Source: Ischnura elegans
Taxonomy: Eukaryota > Arthropoda > Insecta > Odonata > Coenagrionidae
Assembly (NCBI RefSeq): GCF_921293095.1
Contig: NC_060251.1
Span: forward strand, 93,916,566 to 93,980,565
Reading direction: 5' to 3'
DNA: 64,000 nt
Of this stretch, positions 1-16,474 are shown in pieces; position 1 is the first letter of the stretch, and every line of letters starts with the position of its first letter. Under the pieces are notes generated by a model. The model ran no database searches and was not told the origin of the DNA. It saw nothing but the letters and a program-made list of their open reading frames with translations. Made by a program: the position numbers and the translations under genes.

Positions 1-423
1 TGCCCTCATGTGAAAAAAATGAGAAAATGTTGAACAGCATCAGTGCAAAGAAAAAAATTTCCTTGCTAAAAATAATTTGAGGAAAAACACAAAATAATGG
101 TGCATTGCTGGCATCTGTGAAAGAAAAAAAAGGCAGGCTAGACTCAAATACGGGTCCTAATAGCCACTGGATTACCAACAAGAGTAAGGAGAAGACTTTC
201 AGGAGGAAATTCATTCAATTGGCTATTGTTTTAATGCCTGTTTTGTTTAAACCGTTTTTTACATAGCCCTAGACTCAGGTGAAACTTTATTTATCCCTCC
301 AGTTCTTTTCTCTTCTTCCCTGTGCATTGCAAACCTGTTTCATTTACGTACATGGAAATGCATAATTCTTGTGGAATGAGTCAACTCAATCAGCCTCATC
401 ATGAGGCATTATGATGTAAAAGA

Positions 424-720
424 GATCATCATCATTAGTCAACAATCCTAAGATTGGTTTGACGCAGCTCTCCATTCCTCTCTCCTATCCCCTAGACTTT
501 TCATAGAGACGTATTTCTTCTCTTTTACATCCTATTTAACCTGTCCTATGTAACTCATTCAGGGTCATTCGTTACCCTTCTTCCCTTCCACCTGTCCTTC
601 AACGATTGTTTTCATCAGGCCACCATGTCTCATTATGTGGCCAACTAAGGTTACCAGTATTCTCCTTAAGGTTTTTAAAAGACTTCTCTTTTCTCCCAGT
701 CTTCATAGCACTTTAACAAA
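424..720 (-). mobile_element. LINE (RTE-like) ORF2 C-terminus and 3' end, fragment
   Basis: Read on the minus strand this encodes degenerate blocks such as HIMRHGGLMKTIVEGQVEGK and DVKEKKYVSMKSLGDRREEW, followed by the 3' tail with GATTGTTGACTAATGATGATG. The same tail occurs at 24395-24960 and 60255-60425, so it is a dispersed family. Frames are broken and it is truncated at the 5' side. RTE is the best guess from the short tail ending in TGATGA repeats. Confidence 0.65.
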
Positions 721-1158
721 GTAAAGTCAGTAAACGAGATAAAATATGAAAATGTTAGGTGGCAGAGTGGATTGGGGAGATGCATCAAACACAGACGATT
801 GACTTATGATGATGATTCACAATATTTTCAATTTATTTTCTTTTGTATTTAATAGCAAATTATGTTATCAATTATAGGGTATAATATTATTGTAGTGCTA
901 ATAGTATTCTTTATTCTATGGGACTGATTTTTATTTTACTCATGTCAGTATTTTTTATCATAACATCTGGAATAATGCATCTGGAAATAGGCATAGACTT
1001 GTTCCATACTTCTGTAAAACTTGCCCTCAAGAAACAACAAAAATTATAATCATCACTACTGCCTATTGTTGATAGTTTTTTTTATTCTCTGATGTACTCC
1101 GTGGAAAACCTTGATAAATTGGAATGATGAAGTATCTGGTTGTACTGAAGGGACAATA

Positions 1159-5622
<4,464 letters not shown>

Positions 5623-7112
5623 AGAACTCTCATTGGTGACGCTGTGATATAAGTAACATTTTGTGAAGAGGAACTCTGAAAAGGTGATCAATTAAGTGAA
5701 AATTTTCTTTATAATTTTTTTGCTCACTTCACAGAGGTGATGGTAATTTATTGTTTACTGGCCTTTATAAGACTAGATGATTAACTACCTCTGGTGAATA
5801 TTTGTAAATATAAGCAATTATGAAATTTTCCTCCGTTGTTTCTCTGGGTTTAGTATGCAGTGCTATCCACGTATTCCTTTTGTGGAGATATTTTATTTAA
5901 TAAAAGGATGTGGGTAATACTTAAGTAATAATAGTAATAAAATCAACTAATTGTCTGAGATAGCTTGTGACTATTATGGATGAGGTTGGGATGATCTCCA
6001 AAAGAATATGAGGTATGATACGCATGAAAGGTTGGGTTTTTTCAGAAATATTTTTTATTGCCATTAGTAATAGAGTTTTGGAAATGAAGTGACTCACATT
6101 CTTCTTTTTCTCAATCTGTCAACTACTTCTCAAGCTATTTACAGTGAATAATTAACAGCCATAACCCCTTTGCAGATGAGTTGAAGACGTGTTACTAACT
6201 CCTTCAGCTATTTTCTCATCACTTTAAAATGAAAATATGCAAAATCTGCCGCTCACTTTTCGTGAGGTACTGATTACAATGGAGTTTTAGCTCAATAACT
6301 CATTCAGATATACCCAATCCTTGATGGAAAGAATCACTCATTACAGTTTTAATGACAATGAACCACATGAATGGATGCACAAGGCCTAGGAGTGGTGGAG
6401 AAGCATTGAAGCATATGGTAAGAGTCGGTGACGTAATTAACTATCAGCAGAAGGGTTCAGGTAGTTGATATTATGTCACTAATAGCTCAAGAAGTAAAAG
6501 ACAGATCAAAAAATGAAAAATATGATTCTCCTTATTAAAAAATAATCACAATCGACAGTAATAAAAAATGTGAAATGAGCCCTTTTTAATGTGTTTTGAA
6601 AGAGAAGGGGAAAATTTCTAATGTGTTCTAAACCAGCGTTAGCCAAGAAACTTTGAGTTAGGTTGTTGGAAAGCCACTGAGGAAGGTTTACAACTGATTT
6701 AGGATTTTATTAGTTTTAAGGGTTGGTCAGTTGGTAATATAATATCTGGCTGAGTAGTCAACAATCCTCTGTTGAGAACCATAACTTCAGATGAGTAGTG
6801 TTTAAAACCTGCAAATACATATTTAATTCTGTGTTTCCGTTGTCGATATTTTGCCGCTATTAGTTCAAGAAGGAGGCGAGGGTTCAAAAAATGGAAAAAT
6901 ATGGGTTTCTTTGTTTTCTTATCTCCATCACAATCAATAATAAAAGAAAATTAGTGGATGAGTCCTGTGGAACATACAAACAAGTGGAACCTATCCGTCC
7001 ATCCTTTAATTAAAATGCTGTGAATTTTGTGCTTAGTAACTGAATTCTCTGCAGTTTGAAGTATGGTCTTTTGTTAGACAGGTAAGTTATTGAGTTACGT
7101 TTTATTTATATA
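5623..7112. other. Polr3B 3' UTR and downstream intergenic DNA
   Basis: A candidate poly(A) signal AATAAA sits at about 5899. Otherwise I see no gene. Two weakly similar stretches (about 6485-6570 and 6865-6950, sharing CAAGAAG, CAAAAAATG, AAAAATATG and ATCACAATC) look like an old tandem duplication. Confidence 0.4.
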
Positions 7113-8479
7113 CAGTAGACTCTCGTTAATATGAACAACGTTGTTACGAAGTTCTCGTTATTACGAAGCAAATCGTTGGTCCCGTCGAAAAGGCCTATCC
7201 AAGCTATAGTAAAAGAAACGTTATAGCGAAATTTTGGTTTTTCCGAAATTACGAACCTAACTCCCGGTCCCGGCGGTTACAATATGAACTTTATTACGAA
7301 GTTCCACGCACAAGTCACGGCATTTAGGTGGATATTCACTACACTTAAGTTTTAATAATCGCGCCACGTTTAAGTTCTTCTCGTGTAGTGTGCCAAAGAG
7401 CGTCAATTATGGTTCTTTATTCAGTTTATACGCTACATTATATAACAAGCTTCATTCCTGTGAAGTCATAGTGACCCACTCATAACCGTTAGTAAATTGG
7501 TTGTACAGTCAATCCTCTTCCTATGCACATTCGATTTACGAATTTTCAGAGATACCATCATTCAAAATTTTCAAATTTCGAATTTGGCCGATACTACGCG
7601 GTGTGGCGCTGGGAAACTCTCACTGTGATCACAATCTGAATAAGGTATCATTAAAGGTGAATTTAGGAACTCTTCAGCGTTTCGCCCGTCCTTCGTCACC
7701 GTGGGGAGCTATTTTTTCGGCTCCGAATGCATCGCAGGCCCCGCTAGATCAGTTCGCCACAATCGTGAGTTAGCGCATACGTGTAATGCAGTGTTGCATT
7801 CCGCAGGATAACAGTACTCATCGATAACTTGCGTACAATCCGGCTGGCGAGGGTTGTCTGATTACGGCACAATAAGATGGGCGGATAATCCTGCGTCAGC
7901 ACGGTTTAAAGCCAATCGCTGTCCCCCAAGCGCACCTCACACCCTCGCCTAGTCATACAACGTTGTCAAATGCATAAACGAGCACCGAAATAAGCCTGAT
8001 CTACCAAAATAAGCCCATTCTTCGAATCACAAGAACAAGTGATTATTCCTCTAGGTACTTCACGCTCGTCGTCCCTTCCGGTTCTTTTCTTCACGGAACA
8101 ATTTGTAAGCGTTTCCCTTTCTTACCTGGCAGCCTTGCCCCCTACCCAGACCTAGACCATTTTGTCTGTTATTGGACAAATCTCGGTGGCCGGACTGTAA
8201 TTTTATCAACCTAGGAACTAGGTCTTGGGACGCATCTAGTATGAATATCGGAGTTCATGTATTCGGGAAGATATCAACCCTCGATTGCGTCATGGCGTAG
8301 TCTTCTGTTGAAAAACTGAAACGAATTTTCCTGTTAATATATATTCTCGCGTAATTTAATCGCGTTTATAATACACTATTTTTTTCGACGATTCCTAAAA
8401 GAAACGTTCTTACGAACTTCGTTATTACGAACCTCCGGTTTTGCGGTCCCGTGAACTTCGTAATAACGAGAGTCTACTG
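7113..8479. mobile_element. Tigger/pogo-like DNA transposon, non-autonomous
   Basis: Inverted ends CAGTAGACTCTCGTTA...AACGAGAGTCTACTG, flanked by TA on each side, with subterminal TTATTACGAA repeats in both arms. These are the hallmarks of pogo/Tigger elements. The 1367 bp element has no recognisable transposase or DDE domain. ORFs inside it are short and unconvincing. Confidence 0.85.
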
Positions 8480-8529
8480 TATATTTACGTATACATATTT
8501 CATTTATAGAGTCAATGTTTGCATAGCAT

Positions 8530-8760
8530 TCCTGTTTGCCCTAAGTCTCTGATGCATGTCCATCTGGACCAAAGTACTGTCTTAGGCAGTGGAATGAATG
8601 GTGCATGCTTGGTGAGAGCTAACCCCTGTCATGTAATTGCACATCAATGATGGTAGCACCAACATGTTGCTCACTGCATGCTGTATGGAAATATTCACCC
8701 CCTGCCATACACCCTAGAGGTGGCTGTAAATGTAGACCAACATGCAATAAGCACCCCACA
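8530..8760. repeat. fragments of the TAGAGGTGGCT interspersed repeat
   Basis: Contains GGTGCATGC, ACACCCTAGAGGTGGCT and neighbouring text also seen at 13430-13545 and 23770-23900. Degenerate, with no clear ends. Confidence 0.45.
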
Positions 8761-8885
8761 CTCGCACCACATTTATAACAAAAATATATATATGCATAGT
8801 AATATGGCTTCAGCCCGTTACTGCAACACCAATACAATTATGTATGTATGTACATATATGTAAACTAAAATCTGCTGAAATCTAA

Positions 8886-9097
8886 AGGCTGCTACACACG
8901 TTGAGTAATCATGCGAATGATCTTGCTGAATTATCACGTGATCATTCACAGGATCATGCGAGCAAAATAGAACATGTTCTAATTTTCACTGAATGATCAT
9001 TCACATGACAGTTCATTTGAGAATGTTTCCGTTATACACGGCGAATGAATTCATTAGTTTGATCATGCGCTAGATCATTCTCTGTGTATAGCGGCCT
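8886..9097. mobile_element. Harbinger-like MITE
   Basis: 212 bp with inverted ends AGGCTGCTACACACG / CTGTGTATAGCGGCCT and a 3 bp flank TAA on each side, as in PIF/Harbinger. The interior is rich in ATGATC and GATCAT words that can fold back. Confidence 0.75.
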
Positions 9098-9170
9098 TAA
9101 CTGTTAAAACCTGTTAGTAATTGAACTACATATGTACGTCTATTTATGCCAGTTTGAAAAAGTTAATTAA

Positions 9171-10007
9171 CCCTTACGAGACGGCGGAGTTTTCGACTTA
9201 GCATTACTGCTGTACTGAGCCCCAAGAGACGCTTCTTTCTTGTGGTACGGAGCATTTTTGGAGGACATTCGTTAAGAAGTGTCTCACGGAACTTTTTTCA
9301 ACCCCTCCCCCCTGGAACTTCGCATTATCTCAGACTCCGAGAGTAGTTGTGCTCCCTCCTTTCCAGGTTTACAACCATACCTGCGGCATTGGTTCGCGGT
9401 CAACTTATGTATTGCTTATATGTATTTAGCATATGGATAATTGTTGCTTGCACGTAAATTGCCGACTTTGAATTGAATTCCTCATTTTTTTATGAGCATA
9501 GTCAAATTTTAAGCAAAGTTCTAAGGTCAAAATTAACCCATTTAATGCAGTAACTATTTCCATGTTGATGTTTATACATAACTCGAGGTATAAGTTAATA
9601 TTTATCGTAGAATTTCGTTTAAAAATTGTAAATGCTGTTCAAAAGACCAAGAATTCAATTCTTAGTTTATTTTTCTTGAGAAATGAACAATTATTTAGTT
9701 GGAAAACTGACTGGATAAACAATTGTGTGACCGCTGTCCCTTACCGCTAAGAGGGGTTTTAAATACGAGGGGTCCAGGTACCTGCTCCCAGATTCCAAGG
9801 GTAAATCCTAAACCCCGCAGCGCTGGGTCCCGAGACAAAGGCAACGTACACCCGCAACCGTCCTAAAAGGGGGAGAGCTAGAAAACGTATAAACACGGCT
9901 TTCGTCCTCCTCACCAGGAAAATCTCACACGTAAATATACGGCCATCGTTTCTCGGGTCAGGAAACGTCCACAAGTATATATGTATACGTGTGTAGTAGG
10001 GAAAAGG
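9171..10007. mobile_element. possible piggyBac-like element
   Basis: TTAA precedes CCCTTACGAGACGGCGG at the left and follows GGGAAAAGG at the right (10008-10011). The inverted match is short and weak, so the right boundary is uncertain. No transposase is seen. Confidence 0.35.
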
Positions 10008-10011
10008 TTAA

Positions 10012-11352
10012 GTCTTGAGCATTAAAATTCCAAGTAGGGGGTTTTGAAATACATACTTATTTAGCTTTATAATTTGCTAATGCTGCTTAATAATACTTCA
10101 CGATGAAGTCTTTGATTACCATCTAGGATGGGTTGCAAAGTATTTTCTTGGCTTGAAAAGATGCATTTTCTAGAATGACTGCATGAGTACATGATTAGCA
10201 TGGTACAACCTGAGTCTTTAATCAAATTAATTGGGTCATTAGGGAGCTATTGAGCTTCAGTTTGTAGCCTCAATTATACTATGAAAGCATGGTAGTATGG
10301 TTGATAAGAAATTATACTGACACATCCAGTTACCTATTTTTTCTTAGTATTTTTACCTGAAAAAAAATTGATGATTGCATTCTGTGATGGCGGACCATCA
10401 GGATTGAACTATTTTATCCTAAATTTTTGCATTAGGTATGTCAGGAAGTCTTCCACTGATTTAGTATGTCAAATAATAATGATATTTTAGCTCATTTTCA
10501 AGCCTAGATTGCAGTCCAAGAGCTGACTTCTATAGAGTCTTGACTACTAATTTTTCAGAACAAATCCGTGAAGTTCTGTTTCATGTACTCAAAGATTGGA
10601 TAGTTGAGTTAATTAACCACTATACGAGAGATGAAGCATGTGAAAGAAGTGCGTACCTCAGTAGAATTTCAATATGATTTAGAATATGTGTGTTTGAAAA
10701 TGCCCCACAGCATTCAATTTTAATGCTTCTGAATCAGGAAAAATGCTTGATAGTAAGGAATATAGTTTTGATTGCCAAATAATTTAGCCTGTAGGCCAGG
10801 ATAGCTTTTATTTCTGAGAAAAAATTTCATGTAAAATGCAACATGGCCCTCAACTAAATTTTCTTTTTAGTTTTTCAGTGTACACTTCTGTCATCATTTT
10901 TTGTCATTCCACTTCCTAAAAAATTTTTATAGATAAGCATAATCAGTATTCATTATCTTTTTGGTCTATTGTTACTCATTATATCATTTTATTCCTATTG
11001 TATTTCGTACATAATCTTAGGTGAAGAAAATTGAGGAAGGAAAGAAACCTTTGATCTGTAAATTGAAGAATTGTATAGAATATTCCATGACATTGAATTA
11101 TTGCCACATTGTTTGTCTGAGTATGACAGCTTCCGTGTGAAAAAAACTCTTCGCCATGGTTTCTAATGATGTAAATCATTAAATCATTGCATCTAAAATC
11201 TTTGGTTACAAGTGTGGTGTATGTTTCCTTGGCATACAAAGAAATTTCACTACATAAAACTGGGAGGGTTATATATTGTCAGCATTTCAAGTAAAGATTC
11301 CAAAACATAATACATATGTGAACTATTCATGAATGAGTAAAATGAAGCAATA
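10012..11352. other. AT-rich intergenic DNA
   Basis: I read both strands and see no exon-like frame with splice sites, no RNA gene and no repeat ends. Confidence 0.4.
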
Positions 11353-12013
11353 GGGTGGTTTCCTATTATTTTTTTATTGCTTTAATCGAAAGATTATTAC
11401 TCCTGGAGCACGTATTTCACGCTTTAAGATTTTTAAATGACAACATCTATTTTTCGCGATTAAATGAAAAGTGAAAATTTTCAAGCGCACGAAAACGCGA
11501 CGCTTAAGTATGAATGTCGGGAAATATCTCCATACGTCGTATTTCTGGTTCCCCCTCCCGCCCGGTGAGGTGACCTTGAGGCGAGGCTTAGCGCTGATAC
11601 GTCGCAGGATGCTAGCGGATAGCTGAGTACCTTGCTGAATGGTAGCGCTTGGCTTAAAAAAGGTTTATTAATACCTTATCAAACGAAGAAAACTTTCCGA
11701 ACTTAGCCAGTTTTAATAGGTGATTATTAAGACATGTTTCCCTGAGCTCTGTGCCTCGTGCATGCATTGGTAACCTCAGACGATGTATAACTCCTATCCT
11801 CTCGTGTAGAAACTAGGTCCCTGTGACGTGATGCGGAGTGGAATCGCATGGGCGCTAATCTGGCCTTTTTCGAATGAGGATAAAATTTGACCCTTGCCAT
11901 TCGTCTAAACCGGTATTTCAAAAACCAAATAATTTGTGTATTATGAATACACTAATGGTGGGTAACGAATCGCAATCAATGCCTTTCGTTTTCTTTGATG
12001 AAGGAAACTACCC
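11353..12013. mobile_element. TA-flanked MITE, family A copy 3
   Basis: Full-length copy, 661 bp, same ends GGGTGGTTTCC / GGAAACTACCC and TA flanks. Confidence 0.87.
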
Positions 12014-12215
12014 TATTCTTTGTGAAGTGTAATGGAATTGTTATATTTCAAATACACCCAAATATTTCAAACTTCAAACAACTTTTGGCTTGCAATATGA
12101 TGTAATCCTGTCTGGAAATATTTACATTGACACGATATTGAAAGAGACTGCAAAACCAATATATTAGAGATGTTTTTTTTTATTCTGCATGCAATAAGGG
12201 ACAATACTTGCAATA

Positions 12216-13124
12216 GGGTGGTTTCCTATTATTTTATTATTATGTGGTTGGAAGAAAATTACTTTAATTTTCTACAAAACACACACTTTATTGCCGACTA
12301 GTTTCGGTACACTGTATCATTTTCAAGACTAGGAATCTAGTCTTATCTAGTCTTGAAAATGGTACAGTGTACCGAAACTAGTCGGCAATAAAGTGTGTGT
12401 TTTGTAGAAAAGCAAAGTAATTTTCTTCCAACCATATAATGGAAATCTACAAAGTAAAGACCTCAACAATGCAGTGCATACTTTTTTATTGCCTAAATCG
12501 AAAGATTATTACTCCTGGAGTACGTATTTCACACTTTTAGATTTTCAAATGACGATATCTATTTTTTGCCATTAAATGAAAAGTGGAAATTTTCAAGCGC
12601 GCAAAAACACGACGACTAAGTATGAATGATGGGAAAACTCCATGTGACATTGTTCTGGTTCCCGCTGCCGCAAGTGAGATGACCTTGGGGTGAGGCTTTG
12701 AGCGCTGATACGACGCAGGATGCTAGCGGGTAGCAGAGTACCATGCTAGCTGGTAGCGCTTGGCTTAAATAAGGATTATTAATACCTTATCAAACGAAGA
12801 AAACTTTCCGACCTTAGCCAGTTTTAATATGTGATCATTAAGAGATGTTTCCCTGAGCTCTGTGACTCATGCATGCATTGGTAATCTCAGATGATGTAAA
12901 ACTCCTATCTACTCGTGTAGAAACTAGGTCCCTGTGACGTCACGTGGAGTGGCATCGCATGGGTGCCAATCTGGCCTTTTTCAAATGAGGATAAAATTGA
13001 CCATTGCCATTCGTCTAAACCGGTATTTCTAAAACCAAATAATTTGTTTATTATGAATACACCAATGGTGGATAATGAATCACAATCAATGCCTTTCGTT
13101 TTCTTTGATGAAGGAAACTACCAC
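12216..13124. mobile_element. family A MITE copy 4, interrupted by a foldback insert
   Basis: The left end GGGTGGTTTCC is at 12216, and the body resumes at about 12481 (TTTTTATTGCCTAAATCG) after an insert of about 240 bp. The right end is mutated (GGAAACTACCACTA). Confidence 0.82.
12240..12478. mobile_element. foldback element (long near-perfect inverted repeat)
   Basis: Two arms of about 90 bp (TGGTTGGAAGAAAATTACTT ... and its complement ending CTTCCAACCA) face each other around 12340. Each arm carries GGTACACTGTA and CGAAACTAGTCGGCAATAAA. A 40 bp unpaired right tail joins it back to the MITE. The arms may each be a copy of one 3' end inserted head to head. Confidence 0.75.
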
Positions 13125-13429
13125 TATAGTTTAGGTGACAAAACTGGTCAATATTAAAATTATTTATGTAAAATCTACAAGGTTTTCTGATTCAACATGA
13201 AGAAATTTCACTAAGTCACACCTCAAACTATCCATTTTGTTATATGTATTTGTAAATACTAGTTAACAGCATGAAATTTTTTGCCTGTGATAACTCATGC
13301 ATCAAGCACTTACTACGCTAATTTTTCTTTTTTTGTGTAACTAACTAGTTGTTTTATTTGCATTTTAGCATGTTTCTGTCCTTAGCACTTTCCTATTTAG
13401 TGGTCTTACTGTGTGTCATTGTCCGTGTG

Positions 13430-13680
13430 CTTGGCCTGTATCCAACAGGTGGGCTCGCATCTGATTAAGGCTAGGATGAGTGGTGCATACCTGGTGTGGA
13501 ATTACCCCATGCCACACACTCTGGTGGTGGCTTGTGCAGTACGTCTTAGATGAAGATCTACATCTACATAATACCCTCCGAGCCACCTCTAGGGTGTTTG
13601 GCAGGGGGTGATCAATCACCAGCATGCATTTGGACTCCCACATGCACACCACACCGTCCAAAAAATGTCCCGTATACTAA
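13430..13680 (+). repeat. interspersed repeat units (CCACCTCTAGGGTGTTTGGC family)
   Basis: The part after 13556 starts CATCTACATAATACCCT and runs through GAGCCACCTCTAGGGTGTTT and GGCAGGGGGTGATCAATCAC. Near copies are at 15836-15925 and 17455-17545 (+) and at 18010-18125 and 19060-19108 (-). No coding function is seen. It may be the end of a short retroelement. Confidence 0.6.
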
Positions 13681-13779
13681 CAAACTATACTACTATATGC
13701 TGTTAGAAATAATAATTGAATTAAGAAACATGCATTAATTTATACATATGTTAGTAGGCTACACTACAAGTCATCCAAT

Positions 13780-14150
13780 CTATTTACGAGTTCTATTGCT
13801 GCCATTATAATCTCTTATTGATCGTGGAAAAAATGACATTCGGAATCTGTCTGTTCTACAATCTATCTCTCTTATTTTATTTATATGATCTGATCTTCCA
13901 TAGTATGTTGGCGTCCGTAAGATATGGTTAACTTCGTCAGAAAAGACACTGCTCTTGAATTTATCTAAAAGGTTTAGTCTATTTTTCAATCTACGGTCCA
14001 ACAGAGATTCCCATCCGAGTTTATCTAAGAGGTCAGTTACACTAACAAGACTATCGTAACGACCTTTCACATACCTGGCAGCTCTTCTTTGCACGCGTTC
14101 TAACTCTGTTATTAAGCCTTTTTCATGAGGGTCCCAAATAGATAAAGATA
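13780..14150 (-). mobile_element. LINE (Jockey/CR1-like) ORF2 C-terminus
   Basis: The minus frame gives IWDPHEKGLITELERVQRRA, ARYVKGRYDSLVSVTDLLDK, LGWESLLDRRLKNRLNLLDK, then LRTPTYYGRSDHINKIREID, the tail of a Jockey/CR1-group LINE. A related fragment on the plus strand is at 17281-17455. A short tandem duplication (TCCCAAATAGATAAAGATAT) sits at 14146-14188, at its upstream edge. Confidence 0.82.
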
Positions 14151-14497
14151 TAGATAGGTCCCAAATAGATAAAGATATAGATAGATACCCTGCCAGCAAG
14201 CCACCTCTTGCGTTTGTGGCAGGGGGTAATTTTTCCTCAACATGTAGGTATTCAGCTACTTGTACCAAGCATGAACCATTCATTCCGCCACCCGCGACAG
14301 TACTTTGACCCTTTTGGATATAGATCACGAACGGCATGCAAGAATGATACATGCGCATCGGGTTGCTGTGTGTTATGCGGTTTGCATAGACTGTACCCCT
14401 GATTTTTCGAAATATTTTTAGCTCGTGGGCTCACAAAGTTTCCGCGTCTGGCATCAATAAATCCCGTAAAAAGATCAATTTTCGGCCTATCCCATTA

Positions 14498-14731
14498 TGG
14501 CCGTTTGACACGGTACACGGAATTGCTCAATCTGACGTACGTGCGAAGGCGCAATCAAAATTGCGTCGTGTAAAGCGGTGAATTGCTAGAACACATGCGA
14601 GAATGCGTGGATACGAGACGGCAAAATAGCCCCTGTTCTAATTTCGTTCATGCATTCGCGCAATTCCACGCCATTTTAGAAATTAATGCAGCTCTAACCT
14701 GCGCAATTCAGTGCCCCGTGTGAAACGGCCT
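14498..14731. mobile_element. Harbinger-like MITE, GGCCGTTT family copy 1
   Basis: 234 bp with ends TGGCCGTTT / AAACGGCCT, TTA on each side and subterminal GCGCAATT/AATTGC words. The parallel unit at about 15450 is an empty site, which confirms the insertion. Confidence 0.82.
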
Positions 14732-14912
14732 TTATACAATGCATGACGTAATTTCTGTTATGTAGGGCTCCTCGATTTGCGTGGATTGTAATTTTTGCAG
14801 CTTCACCTTCATCTACATCAGGGGTCTTGAACCTTTTTTAAGGGTCCAAAATCGATTCCATGCACCATTCATTCCGCTACCCACGACCCTTTTGAATATA
14901 GATCACGAACGG

Positions 14913-15169
14913 CAGTGGCGTAGCTAGGAATTTCGTTCGGGGGGGTCTAAAACTAGGGAGAGGAAATTTTTAAGTGCAGGGTACCAAGCAGAGGATTTAA
15001 AACTAATTTTAACACTTTTCACTATCGATAAACTTCTTTTGTCAAAGAAATCTTTTATAATTCATGATTTTCAAATATTTTGTTTTCTTTCATGAAGGAA
15101 ATTAAATGTATTTTATAATTCGGGGGAGGGGTCCGGACCCCCTGGACCTCCCCCCTCGCTACGCCACTG
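14913..15169. mobile_element. hAT MITE, CAGTGGCGTAGC family
   Basis: 257 bp, ends CAGTGGCGTAGCTAGG / CGCTACGCCACTG, 8 bp duplication ACGAACGG / ACAAACGG (one mismatch). The duplicated unit at 14325 has the empty site. Confidence 0.88.
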
Positions 15170-15539
15170 ACAAACGGCATGCAAGAATGATACATGCGCA
15201 TCGGGTTGCTGTATGTTATGCTGGTTGCATAGACTAATACATTTTCAGTCAGGTCGCATATAATAATTCGATGTATAAACTCTAAATTTCTTTGGCGTAT
15301 TGCTAAATATTATATTTATCGTTTTTTACTCCTGAAATGTCTGTAGCTAGGATGAATTAGTCTGAAAAGTCGTTTGTTTTCGCTGTACCCCTGATTTTTC
15401 GGCGTCTGGCATCAATAAATTCCGTAAATAGATCAATTTTCGGCCTATCCCAACATACAATGCATGACGTAATTTCTATTATGTAGGGCTCCTCGATTTG
15501 CGCGCTTATTAATTTTTGAAGCTTCACCTTCATCTCCAT

Positions 15540-15835
15540 CAGGGGTCTTGAACCTTTTTTTTAATGCAGGGGCCCAAAATCGATTCCACATCGTCCGGAG
15601 GGCCGCAATGCTCCACGTCATGACGCGTCACTTTACCTCCACATCAATAAAATAAAAACAAAATAATTTCAAAGTGTTTATCTTTATTGGTCAAGATGTT
15701 CAATCAATCAATCCGATTTTTGAAATTGTTTATTTTTTGACGAGTGTGTAGATATTTGGTTCGCGATACAATATTTTCTTTATCCTCTAGGGGTCGCAAG
15801 AAATTAGCCGACGAGCCGCGGGTTTAAGACCCTTG
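15540..15835. mobile_element. hAT-like MITE (CAGGGGTCTTGAACC)
   Basis: 296 bp with inverted ends CAGGGGTCTTGAACC / GGTTTAAGACCCTTG. Flanks ATCTCCAT / ATCTATAT resemble a decayed 8 bp duplication. A truncated left end is at 14819-14865. Confidence 0.72.
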
Positions 15836-16033
15836 ATCTATATATAATGCCTTGCGAGCCACCTTAGGGTGTTTGGCAAGGGTGACCAATCACCAGCACC
15901 CAAAAGTATCCTCACTTGTACACTACACGGTTTTAAAAATATTTCGCACTACAACAAAAAATACGTCCACATTCATGCAAAAGCAAAACTTGCCAAGATA
16001 TTAATTCTATATAAAACCCATGAAAGGTTAGAA

Positions 16034-16202
16034 CAGCGGTTCCCAAACTTTTTCTTTCTGCGACCCATTGTAGCCCATACGTTTTAGCCGCGACCCCCTA
16101 AAAATGGTTGTCTAAGTTTAAGTACATAGTTCACTTTATTATTCGTATACATCTCGCGACCCCTTTCCGAACGGCCCGCGACCCCCAATTTGGGAACCTC
16201 TG
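16034..16202. mobile_element. hAT MITE (CAGCGGTTCCCAAAC)
   Basis: 169 bp, ends CAGCGGTTCCCAAAC / TTTGGGAACCTCTG, the widespread hAT terminus, with a perfect 8 bp duplication GGTTAGAA at 16026-16033 and 16203-16210. Confidence 0.92.
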
Positions 16203-16402
16203 GGTTAGAACAATGGAAAGAGATTAACATGCAGTTAGTCGGTCTAGCAAGTGTCGCAATTTTTACTAATCGAGACACCGTTGCTACCCGCGGTTCTACG
16301 AGGAAAGGATAGTAATTTGAATAATCATCTTTTTAATTGTTTTAAAATTTATTACCTTCATTTTCTTCCCGCGATCACGTCTACCATTTTTTTATTTTAC
16401 TT

Positions 16403-16474
16403 GATAGCGAATATTCGCTATCTTAATCTTATTTAATATCTTAAACAAAGCATTAATGCTTTGTTTAAGATATT
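16403..16474. repeat. two adjacent perfect palindromes (20 and 40 bp)
   Basis: GATAGCGAATATTCGCTATC at 16403-16422 is self-complementary. A 40 bp palindrome at 16435-16474 has left half AATATCTTAAACAAAGCATT and no spacer. Nothing codes here. Confidence 0.95.

Larger units (their letters stand above)
14262..15560. repeat. local tandem duplication, two copies of about 0.5 kb
   Basis: Unit 1 (about 14262-14830) and unit 2 (about 14853-15555) share ACCATTCATTCCGC, GATCACGAACGG, GCATGCAAGAATGATACATG, CTGTACCCCTGATTTTTCG, GATCAATTTTCGGCCTATCC and CTCCTCGATTTGCG in the same order. Each copy has its own later insertions (see findings). Both end in the CAGGGGTCTTGAACC end of a hAT-like element. Confidence 0.85.

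Noticed and set aside
420-440. ATCATCATC run as a microsatellite
   Set aside because: It is the 3' tail of the LINE fragment on the minus strand.
7501-7773. 90-codon ORF inside the Tigger-like element
   Set aside because: No helix-turn-helix or DDE motif; the element is too short to encode a transposase.
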